Assembly (NCBI GenBank): GCA_037976565.1
Contig: CP137683.1
Location: forward strand, 4,798,865 to 4,862,864
Direction of reading: 5' to 3'
DNA: 64,000 nucleotides
Source of the DNA: Mesocentrotus franciscanus
Lineage: Eukaryota > Echinodermata > Echinoidea > Camarodonta > Strongylocentrotidae
Positions 46,846 to 58,733 of this stretch are shown piece after piece. The notes under the pieces were generated by a model. That model was not told the origin of the DNA and made no database searches. It worked only from the letters and a program-made list of their open reading frames with translations. The translations under genes were made by a program, and so were the position numbers. Each line of letters opens with the position of its first letter. Positions within the stretch are counted from its first letter, which is position 1.

Positions 46846-49800
46846 ACTTATTATTGGTGACATCTCATTGACTGATTTTTAAATGATCGGGACTGACAAA
46901 TGTATTGGCTTATCAAGAGTTTCATAAAGTACGCGTTAGTTTGCAGTGTATTTACTATAACTGCATATTGCAAGACAACTACAATGTGATAGCATATTTT
47001 CATCACTTACAATTTAAAATGATGTACATCTATCACATCGTATTATTGCGCAAATTATATATTAAAAAATCCTATGAATTTAATCGCATGAAATATTTAT
47101 AGTTAAATAAATAAGTTCTAAAACGTGAGTATTGTTTTACAGGTTTGTAATCTTGTAAGAGGTTCTCTTAGAATAGAATTTAAAAGATCTTTTTAACAGG
47201 AATGACATGATCGGATGTGTATCTCCAAAGAAATGCAGTATGTCTTTCGAGTGTTAAAAATTCACACAATCAATCTAGTGGTGGGACATTTAAACAAATA
47301 AACAATTTCGACTTTTTCGACAAATTTGTTGTAATATGGACAGCAAAAAAAAACCTAGCTTTTTTCACTCGATTTAGCCATTGACAATTTTTAACCTAAA
47401 AAGGGTTTCACATTACTAGATTGAATAATGATGTAAAACCCCATGAAGGTTAGGCATAACAGAATTTTTATTTGCACGCAAAACTTTTCTTTATCGTGTT
47501 TAAAAATCTCAAAATATATATTTCTCATGGAATGATCTATCGTATTTATTACAAAATAATCAGGAAAGAATTTGATAATCACAAATGTCCTTCTATTCGT
47601 CGTCCTTTTCCCTGTATTTTTCTCGGTTCTTCCTACTCCTTCATTATCATCAAGTACAACGATATCATCACCACCGTCATCAGAATAAATCATCATCTTC
47701 GTCAGATTAGAAGAAAAAACGAATGTTTGATTTATTAATGGTGTGTCTTTATTGTATTTATGTATTTGAATGATTTCGAAGTGTCGATATTACTTTGCCG
47801 TATCCCTGTGTGTTGCACACTCCCTACAAGTGGTCAACCGAAATACAGCAGGGGTGGCCGCCATACCCTTCGAGCCTGAATCACCATATTCTACACGAAA
47901 GCAGACGGAATTCCAACACAACAGGTTGCTGTTTATTAAGTCGTAGAGCCATCCCATAATACTCCCATTCCTCCATTCCTTAACTGACACTACGCCATCT
48001 AGTAAGGACACACACACACAAAATCCGTATGCACGAATCCACCAACATACACACACACACGCACCGACCTCAACACTCACCCTTACTGGTCGAAACACAA
48101 AGGCAACCGTTTGCACATGCCCCTGTGGTGCGTTGCATATCTGCTCCCTGTGGTTCATAATGTATACACGCACGCACACACACACACACACACGCGCGCG
48201 CGCGCACACCGGCATTGCTATTACAGGGGGCAAATGGTTAGTCAAGTATCCCCCGCAGACACACACACGCGCACTCACTCAACGGGGGCATAATGTGTGG
48301 CATATTGCCTCTACGCCATTATGCGCAGTAATAAAATCAGTGTTAGATGTGGAAGTACTTCGCATTATATTACATAATTTTACGACTTTTTATGTACCTT
48401 TATCAAGATTATATCTAACTGATTTCTGATTTTGATATGCTTTCGTACCGATGTTCCTTTAAGTATATCTTCATTCCTGTTCTTCTCCTCCCCTCCCCCC
48501 CCCCTCCCCTCCCTTCATGCGCAATTTCCTTCATTCTATTTCAATAAACTCAGGTTTTATTTGACGTTTTCATTTTATCATTAATTCTGAAAATATAGCC
48601 AGAATATTAAAATGTTGTTTTTCTTCTTCTTTTTTCTTGCCACAAGGTCCATATTTTTCCCATTTGAGGAAATAATACAACATAGCAATGCGTCTATTAG
48701 AAATCTGGTGTTACTTCATTACTGGAGCAAATTGTGTTTGTTTATTTGTTCGTTTCTCTTTTATAGTTTTTACTTTCCATTTTCCTTTTATGAAAAAAGA
48801 AACTTCCATCATAATAATGCAAACCGTTCTTTGTTGCGGATCAATAAAAATGAGATAAATGTTTGAAGACTTTCAGATGACCAATATGATTCTTTCAAAG
48901 TCAGTGTATTTCCAACTATTTGGCTTATGAGTATTTGTAGAGCTTATGGTTTGACCTTATTCACAAACTGACTCTGGTGGAGGACGAGAGTCCGCCATGT
49001 TTTTAGAAAGTGAACTGAGGTATGAGTCATCGATCATGTCTGCCATCTTGTTTCCCTACGGGACATCATATACAGTGACCGCGCAGAAATACAGGTGCAA
49101 CGCAGTAGAAAGTGATACAATTGTTTGACGAATAACACCTGTTAAAGTCTACGAGACTTAAAAAATTATTCCAATTCTTCTAAAATCACCTTACCATAAG
49201 ACATATGTGATATTCATAAAGTGTGTTATAACATGCTAGAAATTCGTCAATCTTTTTTCATACAATCCCCCATAATTATGAGGAAATTTTTACTTTGTTT
49301 CTTATATAAATTGGCTCATTATGAACTAGATATTTGCACAATCTAACTGTGTTTATAATCAGAAAATTGTAAAAATTAATTAAAATATGTTATATCATTG
49401 GGTGACTTTAATAATGAGCAAAAATATGGTTTCTAATTAATTTTGTAACCATTTCCTTATTTTTTTCATTATTTAAAAAGTACTTCATGATTAGAATACA
49501 CACAAAAATAATTCACCTCAACAATACATCCATTTTTCAAATCTCATAACCTTTCTACGATTCTTAATTGTCCGAATTCATTTGACCCTCTGATTCTCTT
49601 AAATCCACTTCAATAGACAACTTGAATCAGAGCCAAAATATTTCCCATATCCGTCTTCTACAAAGGAAACAATTTCTCAAATAGGATTTAGACAGTAACT
49701 GCCAGTATGTATTTACATCACCAACGTTCTCTGATGGCTTTTAAAAAACCAAAGCTTGTCCTATTTAAAAAAAAAAACAGAAAAGTTGCGCTAAGATTTT

Positions 49801-50570
49801 GTTTCCTCTCTAATCCTGGTAGAGAATATGACGAATCCTCGAAAAAAAAGTTTTAACCACTATGAGTATGACCCACCGAGAATGTTACTTAATGTATTTC
49901 CCTCCGGTACATTTCAGTTCCATGATGATGCCATGGTAACGTCAGGTTGTCGTCGAAATAACAGAATAATTATGCGCCTGTATTTGAGCAGAAGACGTGC
50001 AGCGACGCTAAGAAGTTATGGCGGCCGTAAGTGTATTACATCGTCAAAGCTACCCACCTTTTATCGTTATAAAACCGTCCAATAACTGAGCACACAAAAA
50101 TGATGCGTAGTGTTCTATATTTAGAAAAGTATTTTTATCTTTATGTTTTGAAGATATAAAGCTATTAAGTACAAAGCAAAATTACACTTGAGATGTTTTT
50201 TATCTGTCTGCTTGTTTTATGCTTTATTGCAATATCGTTTTCCCACCATTTTTTAAAATCTCGCCTGACCTTCTCTTTCTGTTTTCTTATACTTTCTTCT
50301 TTCTTTCTTTTTTGTTTTGTTTTTGTTTTTGCTTCTTCTGTGTGTATGTGTGTGTCTGAGTCTATTTGTTTTTAAGTAAGGGTGTGTTATGATTATACGT
50401 GTTGTATATTCAATTCAGTGATTATTGTTGTTTTCTTATTGGTTCTCAGTGTATATAGCCAAGGTGGATTGTCTTTGTAGGTTAATGAGCATGGTCGTAG
50501 CTCAGAAAAACATGCAATTATTGCATTCCTGTTCTAACTGTTTCTTGATTATTGTTTTTATGTATGATTT
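46846..50570. other. AT-rich DNA with CA-rich block, no gene supported
   Basis: Holds the CA/CG repeats at 48009-48210 and a C-run near 48493-48512. The 162-codon minus-strand frame at 47790-48278 depends on the CA repeats. A short ATGGCGGCC followed by GTAAGT near 50016 is discussed as a finding. Confidence 0.5.
48009..48280. repeat. CA-rich microsatellite cluster with (CG)n core
   Basis: ACACACACACACA at about 48009-48021, CACACACACACGCAC at about 48049-48063, the long alternating tract 48160-48209 and ACACACACACGCGCAC near 48259-48274. The 50-bp tract 48160-48209 alternates purine and pyrimidine at every step, including GCGCGCGCGCGC. Confidence 0.92.
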
Positions 50571-52755
50571 ATTCAATTCAATTCAATTCAATTTTTATTT
50601 CATTCAGTAAAAAAAAGACAACATTTCATATAACAATCAAATATATAACATAAAACACACATTAAGAACATATTAGACAAGGACATAAAATAAACTGAAT
50701 AGGTTGCAAACTGAAAGGAAACATAATCCTTATATAAAGGTTGACCCTTTTTTAAAAATAAAAAATATGAAATATATTCGCTACTAAACATTATACAATA
50801 CACAAATTAAGACAACGAACAAACATACAAACAAACAAATAAAATATGTCTTGAATTCAAATGATTACTGCAATTTACCCAAAAGAAATATCTTATACCT
50901 ACGTTTAAATACATTTACACTAATATAATTATGAATATGATGAGGAAGAGTGTTCCACAGAAGCGGTCCTTGGAAAATAACTATATTTTGGTTTAGTAAT
51001 GTACGAGTCAATGGCAAATGAAATTTGTTAGCATTTCTAGTATTATAACTATGAATATTACAGTTTAATATAAACAACCTGGAAATGGAATCAGGAAGAA
51101 GATTGTGATGACATAGATACATAAAAACACCTACTTGTAATAAATATACATCCCTATATTGCAACATGTTTAATGAGTACAAAATTGGATTGGTATGGGC
51201 AAGAAAAGAAGAATGATTAATAATTCTTATTGCACGTTTTTGCAATTTAAACAATCTATCTTGATAAATTAAAGCAGCATTGCCCCAGACAATAATAGCA
51301 TAATGTAAGTAAGGGTACACAATTGCATAGTATATCATTTTGAGAATATTTTCAGGAAGAGATTTCAATCTGAACATGACACCAATACTTTTAGACAATT
51401 TGTTGCAGATGTTACCGATATGATTAGACCAAGAGAGGTTATCATCAATAATAACACCCAAGAACTTTGCTGAAGAAACTTTCTGAATATTTTCATTACC
51501 AAGTTTGATTGTTATTGAATCTTTATTAAGTTTCTTTTTGGTAAAAATCATAAAATTTATTTCCTTTCCATTACTGGAAAGTTTATTAGCTTAAAACCAT
51601 TGAACAATTAATCTAATTTCAATATTAAATGTAGTTTCAAGAGTATGTTTGTTTTTGTGTGAAAGGAAAATACTGGTGTCATCTGCAAACAGAATACATT
51701 TCAAAATATTTGAAGCATAAACAATGTCATTTATATACAAAATAAATAAAAGTGGTCCAAGAATGAAACCTTGTGGCACTCCACATCTAAAAAGCTGTAA
51801 CTGTGATTTGTTTCTATTTAATGTGACAAATTGTTTTCGATTCGATAAATAACTTTTAAATAATTTAAATGTTATACCCCTGATTCCATACATATACAAT
51901 TTCTCTAACAAAATACTATGGTCAAGCGTGTCAAATGTTTTTGAGAGATCAAGGAATAAGCCAATTGTTGTTTCTTCATTATCTATTGCACTTCCCACTT
52001 TATGAACAAAATCTATGAGAGCTGAAGATGTTGAGAGCCCTGCTCTAAATCCATACTGGCTATTATTTAAAATATTTAACTTTGTAATAAAATTTAAAAG
52101 TCTGGTATATATACATCTTTCAAATTTTTTGGAAAAAACAGGTAAAACAGAAATTGGACGATAATTAGACATCACTTCTGGTGGACCACTTTTAAAAATG
52201 GGTGTAACTCGAGCTTTCTTTAACGATGTAGGAAACTCTCCACATTTAAGGCATTGGTTGAATATTGCACTGAGATGTTCACTTATGTTATGTATAATCC
52301 GTTTTATTACTTTGATATCTATTTCATCATAACCTGTATTAGAATTAGGCTTAAGTTTGTCTACAATATCTATAATTTCTTTACTAGTAATAGGTTTAAA
52401 AAATGCAGTTTGATCATTTTGAAATACATAATTTTTAAAATCATTATTGCACGAAGAAAAAGAAAAGTTCAAGTTATGACCAATGTTTACAAAATGTTCA
52501 TTCAATATATTAAAAATTTCCATGTCAGTTGTAATATTTTTTTACATTACATTGAATTGATTTGATAACAGATTTCTTGTTCTGCTTACCAAGAGCCTGA
52601 TTGATAACGTTCCATGTTTTGTTCATGTTCCCTTTATTATTCCGAAATTTGTTTCCATAATACGCTCTTTTCGCACTTTTTATCATATGCGTTACTTTAT
52701 TATGACATTTTTTATAAACATTCTTTGCGTTGAATGTAGAGTATGTATTGCTAAA
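50571..52755 (-). mobile_element. CR1-group LINE, 5'-truncated, best preserved in window
   Basis: Minus-strand order: linker region before RT (52750 to about 52545, with KSAKRAYYGNKF and MNKTWNVINQAL), RT domain, post-RT region, 3' UTR and an ATTGAATTGAATTGAA tail (plus 50571-50592). The 5' endonuclease region and ORF1 are absent. CR1-group elements (CR1, Crack, Daphne and relatives) encode an AP-type endonuclease and RT that copy their RNA into a nicked target site. Clade placement within the group is from motif resemblance and is uncertain. Confidence 0.88.
50865..52523 (-). pseudogene. LINE reverse transcriptase ORF, one nonsense codon and one frameshift
   Basis: The 310-codon frame 52523-51591 carries RT motifs in order: NYRPIS (residues 120-125), YGFR (157-160), FLDLSKTFDTLDH (190-202, first catalytic Asp), GVPQG (248-252) and FADD (279-282, paired catalytic Asp). 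It ends QWF at a TAA. The same frame continues immediately downstream as ANKLSSNGKEINFM and the 228-codon frame 51551-50865 with AKFLGVIIDDNLSW, LQKRAIRIINHSSF and GPLLWNTLPHHIHNY. Upstream, the linker is in another frame, broken at a 7-base homopolymer (plus 52537-52543). These are the only two disruptions seen, so the copy is young compared with its neighbours. The true start lies upstream and is lost by truncation. Confidence 0.88.
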
Positions 52756-54742
52756 TGTTTAATATTTGAAAATAATACATTATTATGAATGTTTGCATAT
52801 GTTTGCTACTAACAATTGTTCGTGCTATTGGTTTCTCTATCGTTTTTTGTTCTTACCCATGGTGGTAAATTTGTTTTCATGTTAAATAACCATCATGTTT
52901 AAAAGTATAATCCTACAACATTTATATCTTTTTCTGCTTATTTGTATATTTGATTTCCCCGTGTTATGTTTTTTTTACATATGTTTGTCATGATTTATAC
53001 ATGTTTTGCTATCGGAGACGTGGAAATGTAAACTGAATTAATGAATTTCAATTCAGTGTGCGTAAATGCGATAATAAAATGAAATATAAATGAATGATGG
53101 AGGAATGAATGAAAGATTTGACTTGCTACCTTGCTGATAAACAACAGTGATGCAGCAGAATGTTGTGCTTTTTTGTTAGCCCCCCCCCTACTCTTTCTCT
53201 CTGTCTGTCTTTCAGGCATCTTTTCCTCGAGTCTCTTTCAATCTTAATCCGTCTAACCCTCTCTCTCTCTTTCTTCCCCGCCCATGCCCCTGTCTCTCTC
53301 TCTCTCCCTCTCTTTTTCTCTTTCTCTCTCTTTACCTTCCTGTCTCACTTCATCTCTCTCAGCCCCTCATCTTTTTTCTCTCCCTTCATGTCTTTTCTTT
53401 TCTATCTCTCTCTCTTTCTGTTTATACATCCCTCCCCTATTACTCCTCCTCTTTCCCTAAAGCATCTACGTTCTTTCCCATTTATATTTGCCTGCCATGC
53501 CGCTGAAGTACTATTCAATCACTCTCATTTTATTTTCAATGAAAGTGGGACGAACTATGCAGGGTTTCAGAAAATGATAATATATAATTTATTTGTTATT
53601 TATGACATTTAAACAGGGTAACAGTAACCATAATAGGCAGGTGAACTACTCGAATATTCAGTAGTCGCCGTTATTTAAAGGTGATGTGTTCTTCTCTTTT
53701 ATTTTCTCTTATCTATTTTCTATTTTTAAGATGTTGAGTTCTTGTATACAGACCATTAAAAACTTTATTCACAATGGGTATCAGTGTGGACGGATAAAAG
53801 TAAAATAAAAAGTGCATTTCATGCTTACATGGTAATGTTGCAACGCTATCGCAAATCATTGCAGTCATACATGAGAATAAATCTACATTTTGGATCGATT
53901 ATCACAAAAAGGTTACACATTTTCATTAAAAAATCGATAAAATAAATCTAATATTTTAAGGTAAATTTATAAGCTTCAGGGGTTCATTAGGGGATCATTT
54001 GAAGAAGCGTTTCAAAACTTCAACTTTCTAAGACAACTCAAAATACCTTCACCTTTTTTAATGTAGCTTGATATATGTATATATATATATATATATGCAT
54101 TGTGTTGATAAACAGCAAAGTATTTTCCATATTATACATTTAACTTGGTATTACAAAGAGGAAGGGTATATCCCGTCTTTACGATTAAACCCAGTGTTCA
54201 CACATATACATGATATGTATTAATAGATATGTCCATTATCAATCATTTTGCATTTTGAGTTCTTTGGTTTAGATAATCTACTATAAAATTACATATTAAA
54301 GCAATTTTTCAAGAACTATATTTTACCATTTCATGTTATTCCCTTTCATCTATCATGTTTTCCCTAACACAAACCTACCCAAGTCCTTTTCACTTCTCCT
54401 AATATATATTTTCTTTGATTTTGTTGCCTTTTCTCTCCATTTAACAGTTTTATTTCAACAAAATATTTACATGTATGTCCGGCTTCCCATCCATTTCTTC
54501 TCCTCATGCTTTATGATTTCTCTACCTGACCTCCCATTCTCTTCCTACATCCTTCCCCATTTTGATAACCTCTTCCACAGGCCTTGTACTTTATTGTCAC
54601 CCCTCATTTTGTCTATTCTCGCACCTCAATGAAAACATCAATCTGTCCGTGCCGTGGGCCTTGACGCCACCATTACTAACAGGTGGCACTTCCTAAATTA
54701 GCTTCGGATTTTTCTCTATGACTGTATTACTTTATTGGTTCT
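52756..54742. other. Pyrimidine-rich and AT-rich DNA, no gene seen
   Basis: CT-rich low-complexity DNA at 53186-53455 and (TA)n near 54076-54097. The Ser/Leu/Phe-rich frames here (53160-53612, 54333-54632) reflect the composition. Confidence 0.55.
53186..53455. repeat. CT-rich low-complexity block
   Basis: Repeated CTCTCTCTCTTTCT-like runs on the plus strand with few purines over about 270 bases. Confidence 0.88.
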
Positions 54743-55030
54743 GGGGTGTTTCACAAAGACTAAGATCGACTTTAAGTTGGACTTAAGTATGGCGGGCCAT
54801 TCATGCCATTTGTTGCTATCCCCATTGGTCTCTAAATTATAATCTTTAGATAATATTTTTTCTTTCAATAATGAACTATCCACAAATTTAAACTCTGTAG
54901 ATTTGAGACCACGATTTGTTCGTCCCTTGAAAGACAAATGCCAGTAAATGGAAAGAGCAAACAGTGGCATAAACGGCCTTTTATACTTAAGTCCAACTTA
55001 AAGTCGATCTTAGTCTTTGTGAAACACCCC
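54743..55030. mobile_element. GGGTGTTTC-type foldback MITE, copy 2
   Basis: The left end GGGGTGTTTCACAAAGACTA and the right end (reverse complement GGGGTGTTTCACAAAGACTA) are identical over 20 bases. Pairing continues through AGATCGACTTTAAGTTGGAC, TTAAGTAT and GGCC..TTCATGCCA against TTTATGCCA. Same family as 30708-31168 but shorter. Confidence 0.88.
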
Positions 55031-55828
55031 CGGGTCTAATACTTTAATACTGTCTCTCTGGAAGTTCAGCATTGTAGCACTGGTGTTACGATGGTCATAC
55101 TTAACCGATTAATGCACGTAGGAAAGAGAAGACGTCCCTCCATCTTTGGAGCCTCCTATTTTGAACTTTTCTTATTTTATGTTTCCTTGTTCCTTATGTT
55201 GAATCGCTTTTAATTATTGTTTAGCGTCAACGTTAAAACAAATACACATTGTTTGTGCACATATGGACTTGATTTTAATAGATTTCCCCATTTTAAACAA
55301 GAAGGCTCAGTGTAACATTGGTATGCGTGTATGTGCGTATTCGCGTATATGTGTATTTGGGTTATGAGTGGGTGTGTATGTATATGTCTGTATGCATATA
55401 TGACCGAGGTGAACATAATTTTTTATCTTTTATCAAATTCATCGATATAAATACAGGCCTATTGTGAAATCATTACATTCCAAAAGAGCATGCATTATAA
55501 ACCCATATGATATTTATTAATGAAAAATCGTTTTTTTTTTTTTCTCCGCGCGTGGGTAGACTGCTTCTTTCTAACCTGTTGTTCTGAAATAAGTATTTAG
55601 CATTCGAGCATAATTACAAATACATTGAAGCATTCGTTTCAGTCAAAGTATCTTCATCAATACTCTTGAAAGAAATAAACCCACACAATCTTCCAAGTTG
55701 TTTTCTCAGGTTTATACATTCAACCAACGCTAGTGTCTGCCTGTTTCAATTCTTAGTTATACAAGTGTATGGAAGAGAAGCAAATAAGATGTGTTGTATT
55801 GGATTGGAGGTGACCTTTCCATACATCC

Positions 55829-55935
55829 GCTAGTCGTGTAGATTCTGTAGACGGTACAAAGCCGGTTCGATTACGCGAGACCCATTTGCAGCTGCAGCCC
55901 CGGGAAAGGCTTTATTATAATGCACGCTTTTATCA
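55829..55935 (+). mobile_element. tRNA-like SINE head (plus strand)
   Basis: GCTAGTCGTGTAGATTCTGT (A box-like) is followed by GCCGGTTCGATTACGC (B box-like, 55861-55876). Downstream sequence does not match the other SINE bodies clearly, so this may be an independent family or a decayed head. Confidence 0.4.
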
Positions 55936-56039
55936 ATACGAGCCTGGCTTTAGCTTCGGTAGATATTAAACTAGCCAAGTAGGAGAATGGTGGGGGTAGA
56001 GCTCGATAGGTATTTGGCGGTGGCCTCCTTCTTAATTTA

Positions 56040-56437
56040 GTTAGTGAGACAGAAAGAGAAAGAGAAAATAGGTGAAAGAGAGGGACAATTATGAGGATAT
56101 AAAAAGAAAGACAATTTCATAGTAGGTAAGAGGCAAGAGATCTAATGACCTAAGAGTGAAAAGGCCAATCTAGGATCATTAAGAGTAATTCAAAGGCTTT
56201 AAGTTACCCTTGGAGTATATTTATTTATAAGCGTCATTAAACGGGTAAACTCCACGTACAAACAAGTTTGTTACCATTAACGAATGGGTGTAGAATTATC
56301 TTCATATTCTCCACTACGTGACCCTTGTTCACGTTACTGCTATGACAAGCTAGACATAAAGCTTACAAACCAGTTTTAGTAATACATCTTTCCTAAAGAC
56401 GTTATTTTCAAGATGTCATCCCAGTCACATTTTTAAG
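56040..56437 (+). repeat. Duplicated unit, intact copy
   Basis: Starts GTTAGTGAGACAGAAAGAG and ends near CCAGTCACATTTTTAAGG. Its left 150 bases match 56524-56663 and its right 250 bases match 58481-58733, showing the uninterrupted arrangement. Confidence 0.88.
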
Positions 56438-56523
56438 GAAAGTAAATAGTGAAAAGGGAAAAAGATGGAGAAAGAGAATAAAAAAGGAGCAAGAGAAAGT
56501 GAGACAGGAAAAAAAAATGTCTG

Positions 56524-56663
56524 GTTAGTGAGACAGAAAGAGAAATAGAAAATAGGTGAAAGAGAGGGGAAATTATGAGGATATAAAAAAGAAAGACAGT
56601 TTCATAGTAGGTAAGAGGCAAGAGATCTAATGTCCCAAGAGTGCAAAGGCCAATCTAGGATCA
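56524..56663 (+). repeat. Duplicated unit, second copy, left part
   Basis: Matches 56040-56180 with few differences up to CAATCTAGGATCATTAA, where homology stops abruptly at the left end of the 1.8-kb foldback. Confidence 0.88.
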
Positions 56664-57153
56664 TTAAAAGGAAACCCAACCCAAATAGACAACTACTCTA
56701 AAAGAAAGCAGAAACATGAGAGAAGCAAACTGATGAAATTTTCAATTAAATCTGACTAAATATAAGAAAGTTATGAATTTTTGAAAGTTGTAATCACTAT
56801 ACGTATGGGCACTTCAAATTGGTTGAAGCGGTAATGTCAATGTAATGTAGTGCCGGACTACTTTCCCATCTGTTCCAACATATAAAATGACTGTAATCTA
56901 TATTATACAACTTCCAAGAATGTTCCGTAATCTGATTGGTTTAAATCGGTTCACGTGACATTCAGTGGACTGCACTATTGCACTCGCCGGAGTGCAGGGA
57001 TAGTGATTTTGGTTAGCACATTTCCTGCACTCATAATGAGGTCGAGGTCATCAATGCGAGTGGCAATGGGTCGCGTGTCAAAGTTTGCGTGAAGTGTACT
57101 GTACGCGCAATGATGCTTGGATAACCAAATCAAATTCAGCAATGCCAGGAAAA

Positions 57154-57911
57154 GTGTGCCTTGGGTGTGATTATTACGTCACAATAGAGTGCGCGCAAAG
57201 TTCTCATACGCGTTATAGATATTATGCGCGTACTAATTGGATAGACTTAACTTTGCAACTTTTTGGATCACTTTTTAGTCAACGGTTGAGAGACCGATGA
57301 AGGTAAGAATACAATTCAATTATTTATTCATTGACTTGGGGGGGGGGCAGCTCAGTAGGAGGGGGAAGTTGTATAAAACAAACAATGCACGTTTGCTCGT
57401 GCATTTGTGGGCCGAAATAATGCACTCTATGCTCGACTCGCCACATGGATATACCGCACTCGGTCCTGCGGACCTCGGTGCGGTATATCCAGGGGCTCTT
57501 CTCGCACATCGTGCATTATTTGGCCCTGAATGCACTCGCTACCGTGCGTTATTTGTATATTAGTAATCGTATCAGACATCTGAGCAGGGCAATTTTTAAA
57601 TTGTATTGCCCTCTAAGTTTAATTGATAGCCAACAAAACTACGCGCGAAAAAAATATATTGACCGCTCAGAAAAGTCAATGGGATTTTGTGTGTAATTTG
57701 CCGGTCAATATTATTACGCAGTAAACCAATGAACAAATATTATTGCCCATTCTGGAAAGTCAATGACAAAATGCGTGTTAAACTAGTGGGTAATAATGTT
57801 AAGCCAACATCTGGGTTTTCGTAATTTTCTTTGCGCATCTATTACGCGTATGAGAACCTGCGCACTTTGCGCGCACTCTATTGTGACGTAATAATCACAC
57901 ACAAGGCACAC
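57154..57911. mobile_element. Inner inverted-repeat element (GTGTGCCTTG arms)
   Basis: The left arm 57154-57220 (GTGTGCCTTGGGTGTGATTA, CGTCACAATAGAGTGCGCGC, TTCTCATACGCGTTATAGAT) pairs with the right arm 57836-57911, with an extra 10 bases in the right arm. Frames on both strands across it are artefacts of the palindrome. Confidence 0.72.
57409..57526. repeat. Long palindrome with perfect central stem
   Basis: GGGCCGAAATAATGCAC on the left pairs with GTGCATTATTTGGCCC on the right. The central TGGATATACCGCAC (57446-57459) and GTGCGGTATATCCA (57478-57491) are perfect complements around a GGTCC-TGC-GGACC tip. Confidence 0.85.
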
Positions 57912-58086
57912 TGTTTGCAGTGTATCGAAAAGTTCGTCAAGCACTAGATGCACAGTGCTGGTTTGACGATGTTTTTGCAACTCTTCATGCTAGGAAACCC
58001 TGTGCAGTATAGGCTACTGTATTTTACATAATTCAAGAGTATAAGATTTTCTTGTTTGCTCTAGATGTCTGATGTGGTTAATAATA

Positions 58087-58192
58087 GTAATATTGACTGC
58101 CTAATTCAGGGCACTACGACTTGTCATATATCACCCTCACCTTCGGTTCGGGCGATATATGTCGTATTGCCCTGAAGGCAGTCAATATTACT
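58087..58192. repeat. Hairpin-forming inverted repeat
   Basis: Left arm AGTAATATTGACTGCCTAAT.. (58087-58133) and right arm ..CTGAAGGCAGTCAATATTACT (ending 58192) pair with a few mismatches around a CTCACCTTCGGTTCGGG loop. Confidence 0.85.
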
Positions 58193-58480
58193 TAAATATA
58201 TTTTGAGTAGTGCCCCGAGGGAGAAGGAACTTACGAGAAAAACAGAAATTAATGATTTTTTTTTGTGTACACGGCAAATGGGAGAGTTATCCACGTCCTA
58301 CGTCACAATCCACTGACCGAACTACCAATTTGAGATTCGCATAGACTTAGTGATCTCATATTGCAAACCTTCATAGCTTCCTTACTATTGTTCCGATTCA
58401 TTTCAAACTTTTGCCATTCTGTTTTTGTTATTTTTCTTCTTTCATACAAATCAACTTATAACATGGGTTGGATTGCCCTT

Positions 58481-58733
58481 TAGTAATACAAAGGCTTTAA
58501 TTTACCTTTGTAGTATACTTAGAAGCGTCATTATAACGAGAAAACTCCACGTACAAACATGTTTGTTACCATTAATGAATGGGTTATATACTTATCTTTA
58601 TATTCTCCAGCACATGACCCTTGTTCACGTTGCTGCTATGACAAGCTAAAAATAAAGCTTACAAACCGGTTTTAGTAATACATCTATCCTAAAGACGTTA
58701 TTTTCAAGATGCCATCCTAGTCACATTTCTAAG
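58481..58733 (+). repeat. Duplicated unit, second copy, right part
   Basis: Homology to 56184-56437 resumes at AGTAATACAAAGGCTTTAA and runs to TAGTCACATTTCTAAG. Confidence 0.88.

Larger units (their letters stand above)
56668..58480. mobile_element. 1.8-kb foldback element inserted in a duplicated unit
   Basis: The left end AAGGAAACCCAACCCAAATA and right end (reverse complement AAGGGCAATCCAACCCATGT) are inverted repeats. Similarity continues inward for about 200 bases (TATGAATTTTTGAAAGTTGT / TATGAAGGTTTGCAATATGA, TCAAATTGGTTGAAGCGGT / TCAAATTGGTAGTTCGGTC). The left flank contains TTAA; the right flank TTAG is a possible decayed match. No transposase frame is seen. Inside lie two further inverted-repeat structures (57154-57911 and 58087-58192), suggesting nested insertions. 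Confidence 0.78.

Noticed and set aside
47790..48278. 162-codon minus-strand frame
   Set aside because: Much of it is the translation of CA/CG repeats (alternating Cys-Val and Arg-Ala runs); the rest shows no recognised domain.
53160..53612. 150-codon Ser/Leu/Phe-rich frame
   Set aside because: It is the translation of a CT-rich low-complexity block.
57297..57563. Frames on both strands with similar peptides (HSGPNNARCARRAP / APGYTAPRSA type)
   Set aside because: They are the two strands of a long palindrome, so apparent symmetry is not evidence of coding.
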